From: Erigeron canadensis
Lineage: Eukaryota; Streptophyta; Magnoliopsida; Asterales; Asteraceae
Length of the DNA stretch: 64,000 nt
Assembly (NCBI RefSeq): GCF_010389155.1
Contig: NC_057764.1
Span: forward strand, 18,042,001 to 18,106,000
Reading direction: 5' to 3'
Shown: positions 11,630 through 23,386 of the stretch, in pieces
Layout: each line of letters starts with the position of its first letter
Numbering within the stretch: the stretch's first letter is position 1
The notes under the pieces: model-generated
What the model was told of the DNA's origin: nothing
Database searches by the model: none
The model's input: the letters and a program-made list of their open reading frames with translations, nothing else
Position numbers and translations under genes: made by a program

Positions 11630-13375
11630 CTATGGAAATGGAACCTTAGGCTTATATGGCTTAGCCTCGGGTGTCACAGCCGGTTTCGGTGGAGTAACCG
11701 GACTCTTTACAATCGGTCTATCTTCCATCACAATTTCTTCATCAACATCAGCATCTCCATCATTTCCTGTCTCCTGCACATCTGAAACAACAACATTAGG
11801 ATTAGAAGGAGGGTCATAGGATCTACCTGTACGAGTAGTAATGGCCTTCGCTTGCTCCTGACGAACCGAAGGTGGAGTGTACTTCTGCCCATTGTAAGGA
11901 CCTTGATTTTGCTTTGGATTCTGTTGAGTGTTACTAGGCAAAGCACCCTGGGGCCTAGTGATAGCATCCATCCTACTCTCAAGATCCTTGAAGTTAATAT
12001 CCTGATTTTTGGCATTCATCTCCACTTTGCCATTAATCCTATCCAGCCTCTCACTCAACTGCCTAGTATCTTCCCTTATATTCTGGATACTTGTGTTTGT
12101 CTCAATTCGATTGCTCCTCATCTGCTTCATCATTTCTCTCAACTCGGCATTAGGATCGGTAGTAGAAGAAAAAGAACCCGATCCTTGGTTTTGTTGAGTC
12201 TCCTGCTGCTGTGGCTGACTTTGATAATTATTCCTTTGCCACCTGTTACTAGAAAAACGAGAAGTATTAGAAGGAAAAGAAGAGTTATAAGAATTATTAT
12301 CTGATGACCGGTTCTGAAAACCGGTGTTTCTTTGAAAACCTCCTTGTTGATTCTACACAAAATTTACATCTTCAGGTCCCCGGTTGGGACACTCTTCAGA
12401 ATAGTGTGTCTCTCCACAGTGATCTCACCCATCAGCAAGTACCTTCACATCACGTTCAAGATAACCAAATCTAGACTCTTGATTGGCAAAACCTTTATCC
12501 ATACGTGCAGACAAAGCTTGAATCTCATCAATGACATTAAAACTGTTGCTTCCATCTGCTCTTGCAACCTTACTTTGCTTAAATCGGCCCTCATTCATCA
12601 AAAATCTTTTATCATCCATAGCCGCATTATCTTTCACCATACGTTCCAAAATATCATAACCTTCATTTGGAGTAGTCTTGCTAAAACTTCCGCCAAAAGC
12701 ATACCCCATCTCTCTTTTAGACCCCTTATTCAAACCATCAAAGAATAATTCAACATACTTTTCCTTGGTCAACTCATGTCCCGGATAATTTCTCAACATC
12801 TCCTTGAATCGGATCCATACATCAACAACATCTTCCCCATCTTCTTGCACAAAGGACCTTATCAAGTTTTCCAATTGCCTTTGAGTTGATCCCAAGTAGT
12901 AATCGAATTCTCGGGAAGATCATTGAAACAATCTTCGGCATCTCCGGTGAGAGTAATAGGAAAGGTCACAAGTTTGACGACATTCATTTGGTTTTGGCCA
13001 TATTGATAAAGCCGTGCTAACTTCTAAGTGCTTATAAGGATTCCATCTCTTCTTTCCATCAAATTTCTGCTCTTCAATGCTTTTAAGATGATTTGGCTTC
13101 AAGTTGAAATTTTGATCAACACCCGGTGGTCTAATGGCGGAACCACGAGCCGTAGGAATAGTTCGGGTTCGGTCACCATACCGAATGTCATTTGGGTCTC
13201 TCGGTGGTGGATTGTCACCCATTTCTTCTTTAACAAGTGCAAGATCAAAGAATTCCTCTAAATAGAAGCCTTCTTCGTCAAAATCTGGTGGTGGTGCTGA
13301 AAAGTTAATCTTGCGTCTTGGTGGAGTCTTCAATGGACTATAAAGAGGTCGCCCCGAAGAACGCAAAATCATCAA
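11630..13375 (-). pseudogene. Athila-type gypsy gag remnant (element B)
   Basis: Several overlapping minus-strand frames (13375-12920, 12895-12425, 12142-11630) together cover gag. Retrotransposon gag signatures include FVQEDGEDVVDVWIRFKEML and NYPGHELTKEKYVELFFDGL. A zinc-knuckle-like CX2C...H...C cluster lies near 12370-12420. A coiled-coil-like stretch MREMMKQMRSNRIETNT begins at 12142. At least two frameshifts or stops break it. Gag would form the particle that packages the element RNA. The sequence lies directly downstream of an LTR and primer-binding site. Confidence 0.75.
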
Positions 13376-13529
13376 CTATGAAACAATCCTGCAAAACATA
13401 ACAAACACCACACGTCAAATGCACCTGTGATAATACAAGAAAACAAATCTAAGATAATAAAGCAAATAACTCCCTCACGCGTGAGGAAGGATCAAACCAC
13501 TAAATTAACAACTAAATCGGCATACAATC

Positions 13530-13549
13530 CCCAGCAGCGGTGCCAAAAA
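13530..13549 (-). promoter_or_regulatory. primer-binding site of Athila-type element B
   Basis: The minus strand reads TTTTTGGCACCGCTGCTGGG just inside the LTR end. It resembles the TGGCGCCGTTGCCGGGG sites of Athila/Tat gypsy elements with some substitutions. It lies within a few bases of the LTR terminus at 13552. Confidence 0.7.
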
Positions 13550-13551
13550 CT

Positions 13552-15187
13552 TGATGTGCAAAATCGAGCTTTAAATTTATAAAACTAGAACTACCTAAAA
13601 ACTCACTACTACGCACTCACGGGCAGTGGACCTGATCGTTTGTAATATAGTTAAGAGATAAGTCCAGGTTCGTTCTCAAGGATTGGAAATGACTAGATGC
13701 TTTATGAAATGGTTTGGAAAATGGGTATTGCTTAGAAAATCCTCTTGACAAAAAAAGTAAAATTGGTTTGCAAAATAATTGCATAAAATTTGAAAGGAAC
13801 TTCAGACAATATAATTAAAAGTCATCCACCTTGACTTCCCTCGACTTCAAATGTGATTACATTTAAGTAAGAACAAATTCTCTAGAGTTTAAAGATAATC
13901 GTGACAAGATTAAGGTGCTCACGTGGTACCACCAACTGTGAACAAAATACCGAATCACCTAATTGCTAGTTAAATTATCCAAACCGGTACCACCAAAACA
14001 AAGACAACTCTTCCAACAATTAGTTTAATTGACTATCGAATTATCAATTGCACCTATGTGACAATAATGTGGTACCACCAACCGCTATCAATCACGTTGA
14101 CAAATTTAATCTTTTCTTAAAATGATATTCACTATCATATCATGAACTAGTGATAATTACTCATAGACAAGTAACCGTTTTAAAATCACACACAACTGGT
14201 ACCACCAACGAAGAATTATATGCAACCAATATCAAAATTAGTTAATAAAAAGAATTAAAATCATCAAGATCACAGAACAACGATAATTAAATAACCTCTT
14301 TTGAATTAAAAATATTGCAATCACATTATCCGTCTCGTTTCATCAAGGTGGATGATTAAACGTTTAGCCACTCATGATCAATCCACAATAACAATTGAAA
14401 TAGAAGAAAAACATGATGTACCAATCGTTTGATGAAAAATAAATTGCAAGACAGTAAGTAGACACGATCTAGATGGGTGCTCGTGAATCTTCAACGAATC
14501 CGCCTAAGAAATTATCTTGATTGGAGATTGAAGAACCCTTGTAGAACAGCTCCTAGAACGAATTTTGATAAGTTGAGAATTAGGGTTATGTTTCTTATTT
14601 ATACCTCCTAAAATCTGATGTAAAATTCGTCCAAAACCCTTCAGATCCCGTACACTCATGGCGGCGCAGTGAGACGTGCATCCCCTCGCTGCGGCGCAGT
14701 GAGGGCCTTTGACTTTGACTTTAGTGTGACTGCAGCGCAGTGGCTTGTGGAGGCCACCACTGCGGCGCAACTTGTTTCCACGTCTTGGTTTCTTGCTTCC
14801 TTGACTGCGGCGCAGTCTCTTCATCGCCATCCCCACTGCGGCGCAGTGGGGTTAGTTCAATAACATTCCGTGAATTTTGGCTGCGACGCAGTGGACTAGG
14901 TACATCCCCACTACGGCGCAGTCATATACTTGTGTAGAACAACCTTCTTTCGATCTTGAACTTGCTTAATCTCGCTGTCTCTTCTACTCGAATCAACTCT
15001 CGATATTATAAATCACTTCTGGGCCAATAAGTCTTCCAAAAATGCACCAATCGAACGCATAACCTATTTAAAGCCTGAAAACACTAACAAACACCATAAA
15101 CGCGCCAAATGCATACGAAAACGACTTAAAACACATAATAAAATGGCCAATAATGATGTGGGTAATGGATATAAATTAGTCACATCA
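13552..15187 (-). mobile_element. LTR of Athila-type element B
   Basis: On the minus strand it runs from TGATGTGACTAATTTATATCC to a CATCA end beside the primer-binding site, about 1.64 kb. The order LTR, primer-binding site, gag shows it is the 5' LTR of element B. It carries eight or nine palindromes of the ACTGCGNCGCAGT type at 14655-14925. Its outer end abuts integrase coding sequence of another Athila copy at the codons for ISDR, so it inserted into, or recombined within, that element. Confidence 0.75.
14655..14925. repeat. ACTGCGGCGCAGT palindrome cluster in Athila LTR B
   Basis: Repeated units such as GCTGCGGCGCAGTGAGG, GACTGCGGCGCAGTC, CACTGCGGCGCAGTGG and GCTGCGACGCAGTGG occur about every 25-40 bp. 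They make a GC-rich island in an AT-rich LTR. Confidence 0.85.
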
Positions 15188-16629
15188 GCGATCACTTATT
15201 AAGGCCTTGGGTACTCCAAACCTACAGAAAAGCTGTTTCAAAAAGTGAATGACAACACGTGCATCATTCGTTGGCAAGGCTTTAGCCTCGGCCCACTTAG
15301 AGACATAATCAACAAAAACATAGATATACAAATTCCTATTCGACGGGAGAAAAGGTCCCATAAAGTTTATGCCCCAAACATTAAAAACTTCGCATACCTG
15401 AATAAAGTTTTGAGACATTTCATCACGTTTGGAAATGTTACCTTGTCTTTGACACACATCACAAACCTCTACCAAAGTTTGCGCCTCTTTGAAGATCGTT
15501 GGCCAATAAAATCCAGCATCATACACTTTCTTTCCGGTGACAAACGGTCCATAATGTCGACCGGTTGGCCCATGGTGACAATCATCAAGAATCTATCGGG
15601 TTTTGCCAACTGACACACACCTCTTTATCATGCCATCTGCGCAAATTCTAAACAAAAATGGATTGTCCCAAAAATAATGTTTAATCTCGGAAAAGAATTT
15701 CTTCTTCTCTTGAGATGACATCTCCTCGGCAATCACACCTGCACTAAGATAGTTAGCAATATCGGCAAACCAAGGTGCTTCCCCAACTACAATCTGCATT
15801 AAAAATTCTTCAGGAAATATATCATTAATCTCATGCTCTTGCAACTCCTCTCGGTGAGGGTTTTCGAGCCTACTTAAATGGTCGTCTGCCATATTTTCAA
15901 CCCCCTTTTTGTCTTTTATCTCAATGTCGAACTCTTGCAAAAGCAAGACCCAACGGATAAGACGGGGTTTGGCATCTTCTTTCAAGAACAAGTACCTTAA
16001 GGCAGAATGATCCGTATAAACAATGGTCTTGTTAAGGACCAAGTAGGGACGAAATTTATCAAAAGCATATACAACAACCAACAACTCTTTTTCAGTAATT
16101 GTGTAATTCTGTTGGGCTGGGTTCAAGGTCTTACTAGCATAGGAAATAGGGAGGAAATGTTTATCCTCTCGTTGGCTTAAAATGACCCCTAAAGCAAAAT
16201 CAATAGCATCACATATCAACTCGAATAGTAATGACCAATTTGGTGGAGTCATGATAGGTGAATTGGTCAAATTTTCCTTAAGTTAAATGCATGAACATAA
16301 TCTTTATCAAACACAAATGGGATATCTTTCTCTAACAACTTAGTCATTGGTCGGGTGATTTTAGAAAAATCTTTTATGAACCTTCGATAAAAAACCGGCA
16401 TGACCCAAAAAGTATCTAATAGATTTAACATTTGTGGGTGGAGGTAACTTAACTATCACATGAATTTTTGCTTTATCAGCCTCTAATCCTGTCTTACAAA
16501 CTGTGTGTCCCAACACAATACCCTCCTTAACCATAAAGTGACACTTTTCCCAATTCAAGACCAAGTGTGCCCTCTCACATCTCTTAAGCATTTTATCAAG
16601 ACTCACAAGACAACTTTCAAAAGAATTAT
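15188..16629 (-). pseudogene. Athila-type gypsy pol remnant: reverse transcriptase end, RNase H, integrase (element A)
   Basis: Decayed pol in three frames. The 16629-16361 frame holds the reverse-transcriptase thumb region (MLKRCERAHLVLNWEKCHFM, GHTV, YFLGHAGF). The 16270-15593 frame holds RNase H, with [11 protein letters not shown] and [21 protein letters not shown]. The 15613-15185 region holds the integrase HHCC finger ([14 protein letters not shown]) and core ([28 protein letters not shown]). The core stops at [10 protein letters not shown], where the LTR of element B begins. The YVDD-containing part of the reverse transcriptase is cut off at the other end by the LTR at 16630. It is non-functional. 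Confidence 0.85.
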
Positions 16630-17180
16630 TGATGATATACCCATACGAAGCTCTAGCCCCGTACCCGAAGTAGAAGCAGAATACGAAGTTACTTTCGTAC
16701 AGGAAAACACATTATCGGAGCTTAACCTCCGATTAACATAATTATTCCGAGAGCTCCGAAGGTAACGAATACCTAGCTCCAAGGAGATCGGATAAAGATC
16801 CCTCCCGCAATTAATCTATTGAACATATATTAAGCTCCGATATACTCTGACATAATTAGGTAACAAGATTACCACAAATCTCCTCAAGAAGGAAACAAGA
16901 TATTTACAAAGGAGAAAGAGATTTACCCTAATTCTCTTACCCTCCTCTCCAAGTTATCTACCCTCTATATAAATAGAGGAGGAGCCTCACGACAAATTCG
17001 TTCATACTCACTCATAACATATCGAATTCCTAAATCCTAAGTCGAACGAATCGACTTAGACATAAAACCACCCGGCATAAAGCGATCTCTGACCCTCTGA
17101 CCATAAGGGAATCGCCGAATAACACCGACAACCCCACTCACACCTCCGGTTGAGCCATAGTGCGATTATTTAATCAAACA
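16630..17180 (+). mobile_element. 5' LTR of a Tat-like gypsy element
   Basis: Starts TGATGATATACCCATACG, interrupting pol of element A, and ends TTTAATCAAACA just before a primer-binding-like AATTGGTGCCATCC. It contains a TATA box (TATATAAATAG at 16966-16976), as expected for an LTR promoter. A 3' LTR partner was not found, so the element is truncated. Confidence 0.65.
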
Positions 17181-17181
17181 A

Positions 17182-17196
17182 ATTGGTGCCATCCTC
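17182..17196 (+). promoter_or_regulatory. primer-binding site of the Tat-like element
   Basis: ATTGGTGCCATCC directly follows the LTR. It has the TTGGNGCC form typical of plant Tat gypsy elements. Confidence 0.5.
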
Positions 17197-17654
17197 GAAA
17201 TCGAACCTAGCCACGATCAAAACAAAAGCATTATGTCAACCCCAGATTCCCCACCAGAAAAGCACGGGTAGAAGATCGCTCACGGTTACGATGATGGTAA
17301 AGACTTCCCTATTGAGATCGCCAGCTGTCCTGGCATTCAACAGGACGACGATCTCACATCTTCCCTTAATCAGATCGGTTGGCGCGCTTGGAAGAGGTGA
17401 TGGAGAAATTAGCCAACGCCTGTCCCCGAGGAGAAAGGGACACCAGTAAGTTGAGCATGGTCTCAGGAGCAGGAGAAGGCACCGCACAAACTCTTGATTA
17501 TACAGATCAGGATAGTCCTCTGCCTTGAGCACAGGAACCTTCAAAAGAAAACAGGACCCGAGACCTACCTCGAGGAACCGACTCAACAGAAGCAGGGGAA
17601 ACAAGTCAGCGGTCGCCAAAAAAGGACCTAGGTGAAAAGACCAAACTTCATGAC

Positions 17655-18572
17655 ATGCACGAAAATAGCTCCGAAGCGACAGTACATCCAGGGGTAGTCT
17701 ACCCAGCCGACCCGACCTGCCCTGCTTACCCAACCTATCCTACCTACTTAACGCACCAAGTGACCCCAGTGGGGACTATGACGATTAATACGGCGCGACA
17801 ATACCAACCGATATACCCGTCGTACTATCACGGGGGATGTTTCTACTCGAACGGGACAACACAAGCCCAGCTCGCGGGAATGCTACCTTTAGCTGGAGGT
17901 TTCCCGGTGCAAATACAGGGATCATGGTACTACCCGTATGTGTTTGCGGTGCCACAACATCCCCAGGAAGACTCTCCGGTTGAAACCAAGCATGACGAAA
18001 CAACTCCGATAAAATCGAGGCCTAAATACAAGGGGTCATGTGTGCAATTCACAAAAAAGCTACGCCTACATGTACCACCGGTAAGGTTGTTAGATGCCCA
18101 AGAGCTTCCCTGGTACGATGGCACCTCCGAGAAAATCGATGATATAGCCCAGCTCGAAGGATGGAGTGACCCAGAGGTCTGTCATGTCATACTTTACCTC
18201 CTATGCGGAAAGGTCCGGGATTGGTTGGAAAACCTACCCGAAGAAAGTATACATGACATTGAAAGCTTCAAAACCAAACTGATGGAAGAATTCGGTTCCC
18301 ACCTTCGGGCACACGAAATAAAACAAAAGGAGGATGAAGAGATAGAAGACTTTTTGCAACGATACGGAGATGAGACACAAAACCTAGTGCATCTATCCGA
18401 ACAAGGGAGAGTATCAGGAGCCATACATGGGCTCCGATCAAAAGAGCTAATACGACATCTATGCCTCAGCAAACCAGTCAGCTATTCAAAGCTAGTCAGC
18501 AAGTGTCACGACTGGAAAAGTGAAGAAGACATAGCGGAAAAGGCTATGGCCATCTCCAGTTTACAGAACTAA
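17655..18572 (+). pseudogene. Tat-like gypsy gag
   Basis: A 305-codon open frame. A proline/tyrosine-rich N-terminal part (residues 1-90) precedes a retrotransposon gag domain around residues 155-260, with LPWYDGTSEKIDDIAQLEGW, VRDWLENLPEESI and SFKTKLMEEFGSH followed by EIEDFLQRYGDE. Codon use is less AT-rich than the surroundings. It is followed by a zinc-knuckle-like CCFHNGYGHSTDYC segment at about 18700-18760 and a protease. Gag would build the particle. The true start may lie upstream because the leader (17197-17654) has stops and frame changes. Confidence 0.75.
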
Positions 18573-18929
18573 TGGCTATAAAAGAACGATCGCCAACCTC
18601 CGTAAAACTCCATCAGAAATCCCATCTACGGATGAGATAGCAAAGACGTTCGTAAGACCGGTACCGCTATCAGGGAAGGGAACAATAAATCTCGATAAAT
18701 TATGTTGCTTCCATAACGGGTATGGTCATAGCACAGACTACTGTAAAGAATTACTAAGACAGATGGACGACGCCGCCAGAGAAAACAAGCTATTGCATCT
18801 GATCAAAAGAACTAGGCCGAGCTTCGATGAGTCAGAGCTAAGTGAACACCGAAGAAGGATACTGTCCAGTACATTATCAAAGAAGGGCCAAAGCATTACC
18901 ACTTCGGTAATCTGGTTGGACAAGGCTCG
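18573..18929 (+). pseudogene. Tat-like gag C-terminal region with zinc knuckle
   Basis: After a stop at 18572, coding similarity continues in shifted frames. CCFHNGYGHSTDYC and KELLRQMDDAARENKL match the pattern seen after gag in Tat elements, where a CX2H-GH-C knuckle is followed by an LKRQIEEAVRSGKL-like helix. At least one frameshift separates it from the upstream gag frame. Confidence 0.6.
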
Positions 18930-19403
18930 GTGGACCCGGTGCTAATAAGGGTCAATATAGGCAGTGTGTGCCTGAAAAATACACAGGTGGATACAGAAAG
19001 TGGACGCGACATAATCTATGAAAGAAGCTTCCTTCAACTGCCAAAAAGGCTGCGAGAAACCATACTACCGCTAAAAGACGAAGTGGTAGGATTCGCCAGT
19101 GAATGGACTCGCCCATTGGGACAAATATGGTTGGATACTACCATCGGAGGATTCCCACGGCGCAGAACAACAAGAATCTTGGCAGTAGTGATAAGAGCAA
19201 ATTCACCCTACGACATGTTATTAGGCAGGGAAGGGTTGAGGAAGTTTGAAATGATTGTGTCCACAATACACAGATGTATACAATACAAATCTCACGGAGG
19301 GATGCAGATGATAATTTCCCCGTTAGCCATAAACACAAGGGGCAAAACCTCCGTACCCCTGTATAAACGCACCCTATATAAAAAGGCACTAGGGGACAAA
19401 TAG
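18930..19403 (+). pseudogene. Tat-like gypsy aspartic protease
   Basis: A 157-codon frame with a retropepsin-like active-site region VDTESGRDIIYERSFLQL. Family members have D-[ST]-G or D-N-G; here the residue after DT is E, so the site is probably inactive. It is followed by ANSPYDMLLGREGLRKF, the conserved second half (LLGR). No reverse transcriptase, RNase H or integrase follows: pol is deleted. Confidence 0.65.
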
Positions 19404-20159
19404 GGCCCACCATAGAAGAAGGATCCTTTGAAGCAGAAAGCACGGAAAGCTCTAGAGAAACGAAGGACGAAGATGATTTCAAGAGCAAGACTTCAAAGAG
19501 CATCAAGATCGGTTAGAGCACGATCTCCTCTCGGGATAAGCCAAATTAAACGAAGCAAATAGGGCAGCATAAAAGTAGCAGCGCCTGCCATGTACTTACA
19601 AGCTCCTGAATTAATAAAAATGATCGTAATATTATTCTAAATGCGCATAAAATTTTAATCTTTGAATTGTTAAGGGGACACCCATAAGACTTTTCAAAAT
19701 AATCATGAGGTAATAACCCATGAGGCTAATGCATAAGTTACTCATTCCTTATGATTGAAGTACATAAGCATTAGTGTGTGAGACATTCCCATAAAAAAGG
19801 AATGCAAGCTGAGAGATATCATGCTCTCATAGATGGAAAACTACACAGATGGAGCAAAAAGGAGAGAAAGAAAACAGGGGTCATTAAGATATATATATAT
19901 ATATATATATCACAAAGTTTACATCGCTTGGGGCCTAATACTATACAAATCAGAAATAGAGGCATCAGGATTAGAGGCTATTTGCTGGATTTAAGGATAA
20001 GTCATATTCCTTAGCGCGTCCTCAGCATTATCAATTCTTGCCTCTCTGCCAGCAAACCTCTCTCTATCACCTCCGAGTGTGATTATCCCATAACGCTCCA
20101 GACGAAGGGCAAAAGCAGCCCAAGTTAGCCTTCATCAACTCATCCAGGCTGCGATCAAA
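19404..20159. other. non-coding remainder of the Tat-like element
   Basis: No convincing coding sequence. A TA microsatellite lies near 19889-19910. This is where pol would be expected between protease and the antisense ORF, so it probably marks an internal deletion. Confidence 0.4.
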
Positions 20160-20820
20160 CTAAGGACTCGCCATCAGCATTCGGAAAACGTGAGGAATGA
20201 CACCAGAAATCAGCTGCCAGTTAGCATTCCTATTATCCTCGAGTTCCAATTCCAATCTATTGATCATAGCAGCAGGACCTTCAGAAACAAGAGAGGCGAT
20301 GCGAGCATGAGCAACATCAAGATTTTGAGTAGCTTGAGATAGTGCATCCTGCAACTCAGAAAGTTCCCTTCGCATAGATGCATCAGCTGTCGAAGCACTT
20401 GCAGAAGAACGAGCAGCCCTTAGGGAAATCAACCCTGACCTACTTCTCTCCAGGCTCTCCTCCAGATAGCGCATCCTGGCAGCAGCAGTAGAACCAACCA
20501 TGCCAGCAATAAACAATGCTTGATCAACAACCCCAACAAGCCGTTGAATAGACATAGTATCCAATATAGCCCTTAGATGGCTAGGAACCATCATATTCAG
20601 ATTCTGTCGGCAAACTTGAGGGTCAGGCAAGTCACCAAAAAGGGAGATCCCTACAAAACAGCAACACAGGAATTACAATGAAGGAAGAAAGCAATAATCA
20701 CAAACACCTTGCAGAGTAAAAAAAAAAGGGAGAAGAAAAAATATACCTGCTCCAGAAGGTGCTCGAGCAACGGTTGTGGTAGCCCCGGAGGTAAAATAGG
20801 CATAACTAGGCATACCTGCA
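20160..20820 (-). CDS. antisense additional ORF of the Tat-like element, two exons
   Basis: The main exon (20650-20160) encodes about 163 residues rich in Ala, Ser, Leu and Arg. Heptad-like stretches (RMRYLEESLERSRSGLISL, RRELSELQDALSQATQNL) predict a coiled coil. The upstream exon ends at 20747 with a GT donor, and an AG acceptor precedes 20650. The split codon keeps the frame, giving APSGAG then ISLFGDLPDPQ across the junction. The upstream start is not defined. It runs opposite to gag. Additional antisense ORFs between pol and the 3' LTR are described for Tat-lineage elements; assignment to that class is inference. Function is unknown. Confidence 0.5.
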
Positions 20821-20857
20821 AGAAGATCAACTAAAGGAATAGTAATGTTAACTTTTT

Positions 20858-21112
20858 TGTAAAATAGAAATTTGAGCTCGATTTGTGCAAAAATGGTGTT
20901 AGTGTGTGAAAAGGTGTTTGTGTGTGTATGGAGATTGGGGATGAAGATTGAGAGAGAATTGGAGTGGAATGTATATAATTAATTAAGAAAATGGTGAAAG
21001 GCTTATGATTTATGTATGGAAGGGTGCTATTTATATCATAAATCTAAGTTTCACTAATGCCCCTTCCACCTCTAAAGTATTTACATTTTAACACCATTTT
21101 TTAGTTCTAACA
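20858..21112 (-). repeat. 3' LTR of the gag-only copia element
   Basis: 255 bp, almost identical to 24530-24770 apart from a small indel near AAGGCTTATGATT. It is preceded on the minus strand by the polypurine tract. Confidence 0.85.
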
Positions 21113-21808
21113 TTCTTCCCCTTGGTGTTGAAATGTAATACATGCATGACATCATCTTTAAATACGAATTTGTTGATGAAGGTCTTTGAAGCTTTCTCAT
21201 TGTCTACAAGATCTTCCATCAAACTTGGCTTTACGTCTTTAATCTTCACACTTTTCTTAAAGATGTATATTTAAGTCTTGAACTTCTCATAGTATAAGCA
21301 TTGCAGAAACTTGATCTTGGCTCTTTAGATTTGAACATGAAAGCCTCTTCTTCACAATCTAAACTTTGTCACACTTCCCCTTAAGTAATGAATCTCTCTG
21401 TTAAAGCATTTGGACAAATATCATTTTCATCACAAACTTCCCCTCGATCAAACAATCGTATTTGCATACCACCAACGCTTATGTATAGGGTGTACTCGCG
21501 GCGTACCCACCACGTTGGCGATAACTATCTTCAAAGAATAATTTGGGGATCACTTTAGTCAATAATTTATCTTTCTTCCCCTCAACTGATGAATTCTTCT
21601 TTCTCCCCATCAAAATTCAAGAAAGCACACACACTTGTTCGACTTCATTGTTCTCTTTCTTCCCCTCATGATGAATGTGTGGCTACATGTTCATCATGTT
21701 TCTTTGAAGTCGAAGCTGGGGAATCAACCATTATGAAGTAGTAGTCCAATAAACAACATCTTTAGCCCGGGTTATACATTGACATGTGTATAAACCAAAT
21801 TCACCATA

Positions 21809-23032
21809 TCACTTAACAGCAACCTTTCTGACCCATTTTTGCTTAGGCCCAATGGTTTTTGTCTTCACATTCCAAATGTAAGTATCATCAATCCGGCGAA
21901 TTGAGTCTGAAGTCCACAGAGGGTGAAAACTCGAAGTCGTTGAAAAGTTGAGTTTTCGTGGACGCAGTGGAGAGGATAAGACATTCACTTTTGGCATATG
22001 AATTGTTTTAGGTGCAAGATTATAGAGTTGCCAAAACGAGTATTTGATTGTCTTTTTCTCAGTTGACTTTTGTTTGTAAACTGATTTCCATGTGAGCTTA
22101 GGCAACTGAGCTTTGGCTTGTAAGATGAAAGCTGTATTGTCTTCAAAAGATAGGAATGAGACTGAAGATACTGATCCATCAACTGTAGATGATGTTGAAT
22201 ACTTCTTACTCTTCTCCAATGAGTAATTGGTAAACTGAGACATCTTTCGGGCAGGGGCTGATGAACCATTGACATTGTAGCTCTTTGGGATGGACTCAGT
22301 GTAAGCTTTCTTTAGAGCATCAAGTTCAGTTGGAAGTATTGAACTTGCATCATGATAAACTGAGCCATCATCACTTTGAGTGTCACAAGATGTTGATTGT
22401 GTTTGTAATTCCATCTCAAGTTCAGAGATTCTCTTTTGTAGAGATGTTTCATTTGATTGAAATTGCAAATAATTCTCTTCAAGAGTCTTGATTTTGTTGC
22501 AAGCATTTTGTCTCTCCTTTTCAACTTTGTTCATCTCATCAATGAACTTGCTCTCCATGGTTAAGAAAATGGAGGACTCATTTTGCAACTGAAGTTGAAT
22601 ACTTGAAATCTTTTCTTGCAAAATAAGTTCTCTTGATTTGCTCTCCAAAATAGTATCATTCAGCTTCTTGTTGGAAGTTTCCAATTCCTTTGATAGACTT
22701 GAAATCTTGGACTGCAAAAGATTTTGTTCTTTTTTAACACTTTCCATGTTGGACAATTTTAGATCATTTGCATGTTTGAGCTCTTTGTTTTCTTCTTTGA
22801 GATGTTGAACTTCAAATTGAAGTTGTGGTGTTGTTCCAGAATATCAAGAAGCTTTTTCAAGTTAAGCTTTTTTTCTTTCATATTCAGCCACAATACAATT
22901 TGTAGAAACATATTGAGCACTATATGAGCAAGTTTTAGAAACATGATGATGAATCTCTTTCCAACTTGGTTTTAAGCCTGTTAAATCTTCTGACAAGGAA
23001 TGAATAAAATCTTTTGTAATTTCGATTGACAT
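21809..23032 (-). pseudogene. coiled-coil Gag-like protein of the gag-only copia element
   Basis: The longest frame (22756-21809, 315 codons) is a long coiled coil (KEQNLLQSKISSLSKELETS, ILQEKISSIQLQLQNESS) followed by a Ser-rich part and a basic end, GPKQKWVRKVAVK. That end resembles the GPK.WVPK linker that precedes protease in many copia polyproteins. Upstream frames at 23032-22862 (SIEITKDFIHSLSEDLTGLK) and 22944-22759 continue the similarity with a stop or frameshift near 22835-22865. It probably forms or joins particles supplied in trans. I see no zinc knuckle. Confidence 0.55.
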
Positions 23033-23386
23033 TTTGTTGAGCAAAGTTGGAATGAAATGAAAAAGTATTGTGTTTTAAACTGAAATGAAGAATTAAAAAA
23101 TGAAATTCGGAAATCTTGTACTTTAGGTTTCCCTCCAAAATTTTTGCAGTCGAAGTATGTTCTCACATAACTTTGAATTTCATGTAAACTTTGGATATCA
23201 TGATCATCGAAAAAATTTGATAATTTCTAAAAATTTTCGCCAAAACCGCGTCGAAAACGCACAAAAACGGACCGAAAATTTTTCGAGCGCTAACAAACTT
23301 CAAATCTCCATGAATCATGCCATTTTAAGGTCATGGGCAAAAATTATTATTATTATTTTTTTTAATTAATAAAATGTAAGATGATT

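Noticed and set aside
14504..14937. Several 60-110 codon frames in the Athila LTR
   Set aside because: They read through GC-rich palindrome repeats; repeated CGAAV-type and LRRS-type peptides simply reflect the repeat.
20160..20630. Host gene encoding an Ala/Ser-rich coiled-coil protein
   Set aside because: It lies inside a retroelement between Tat-like and Athila sequences, so an element-encoded additional ORF is more likely. A host gene is not fully excluded.
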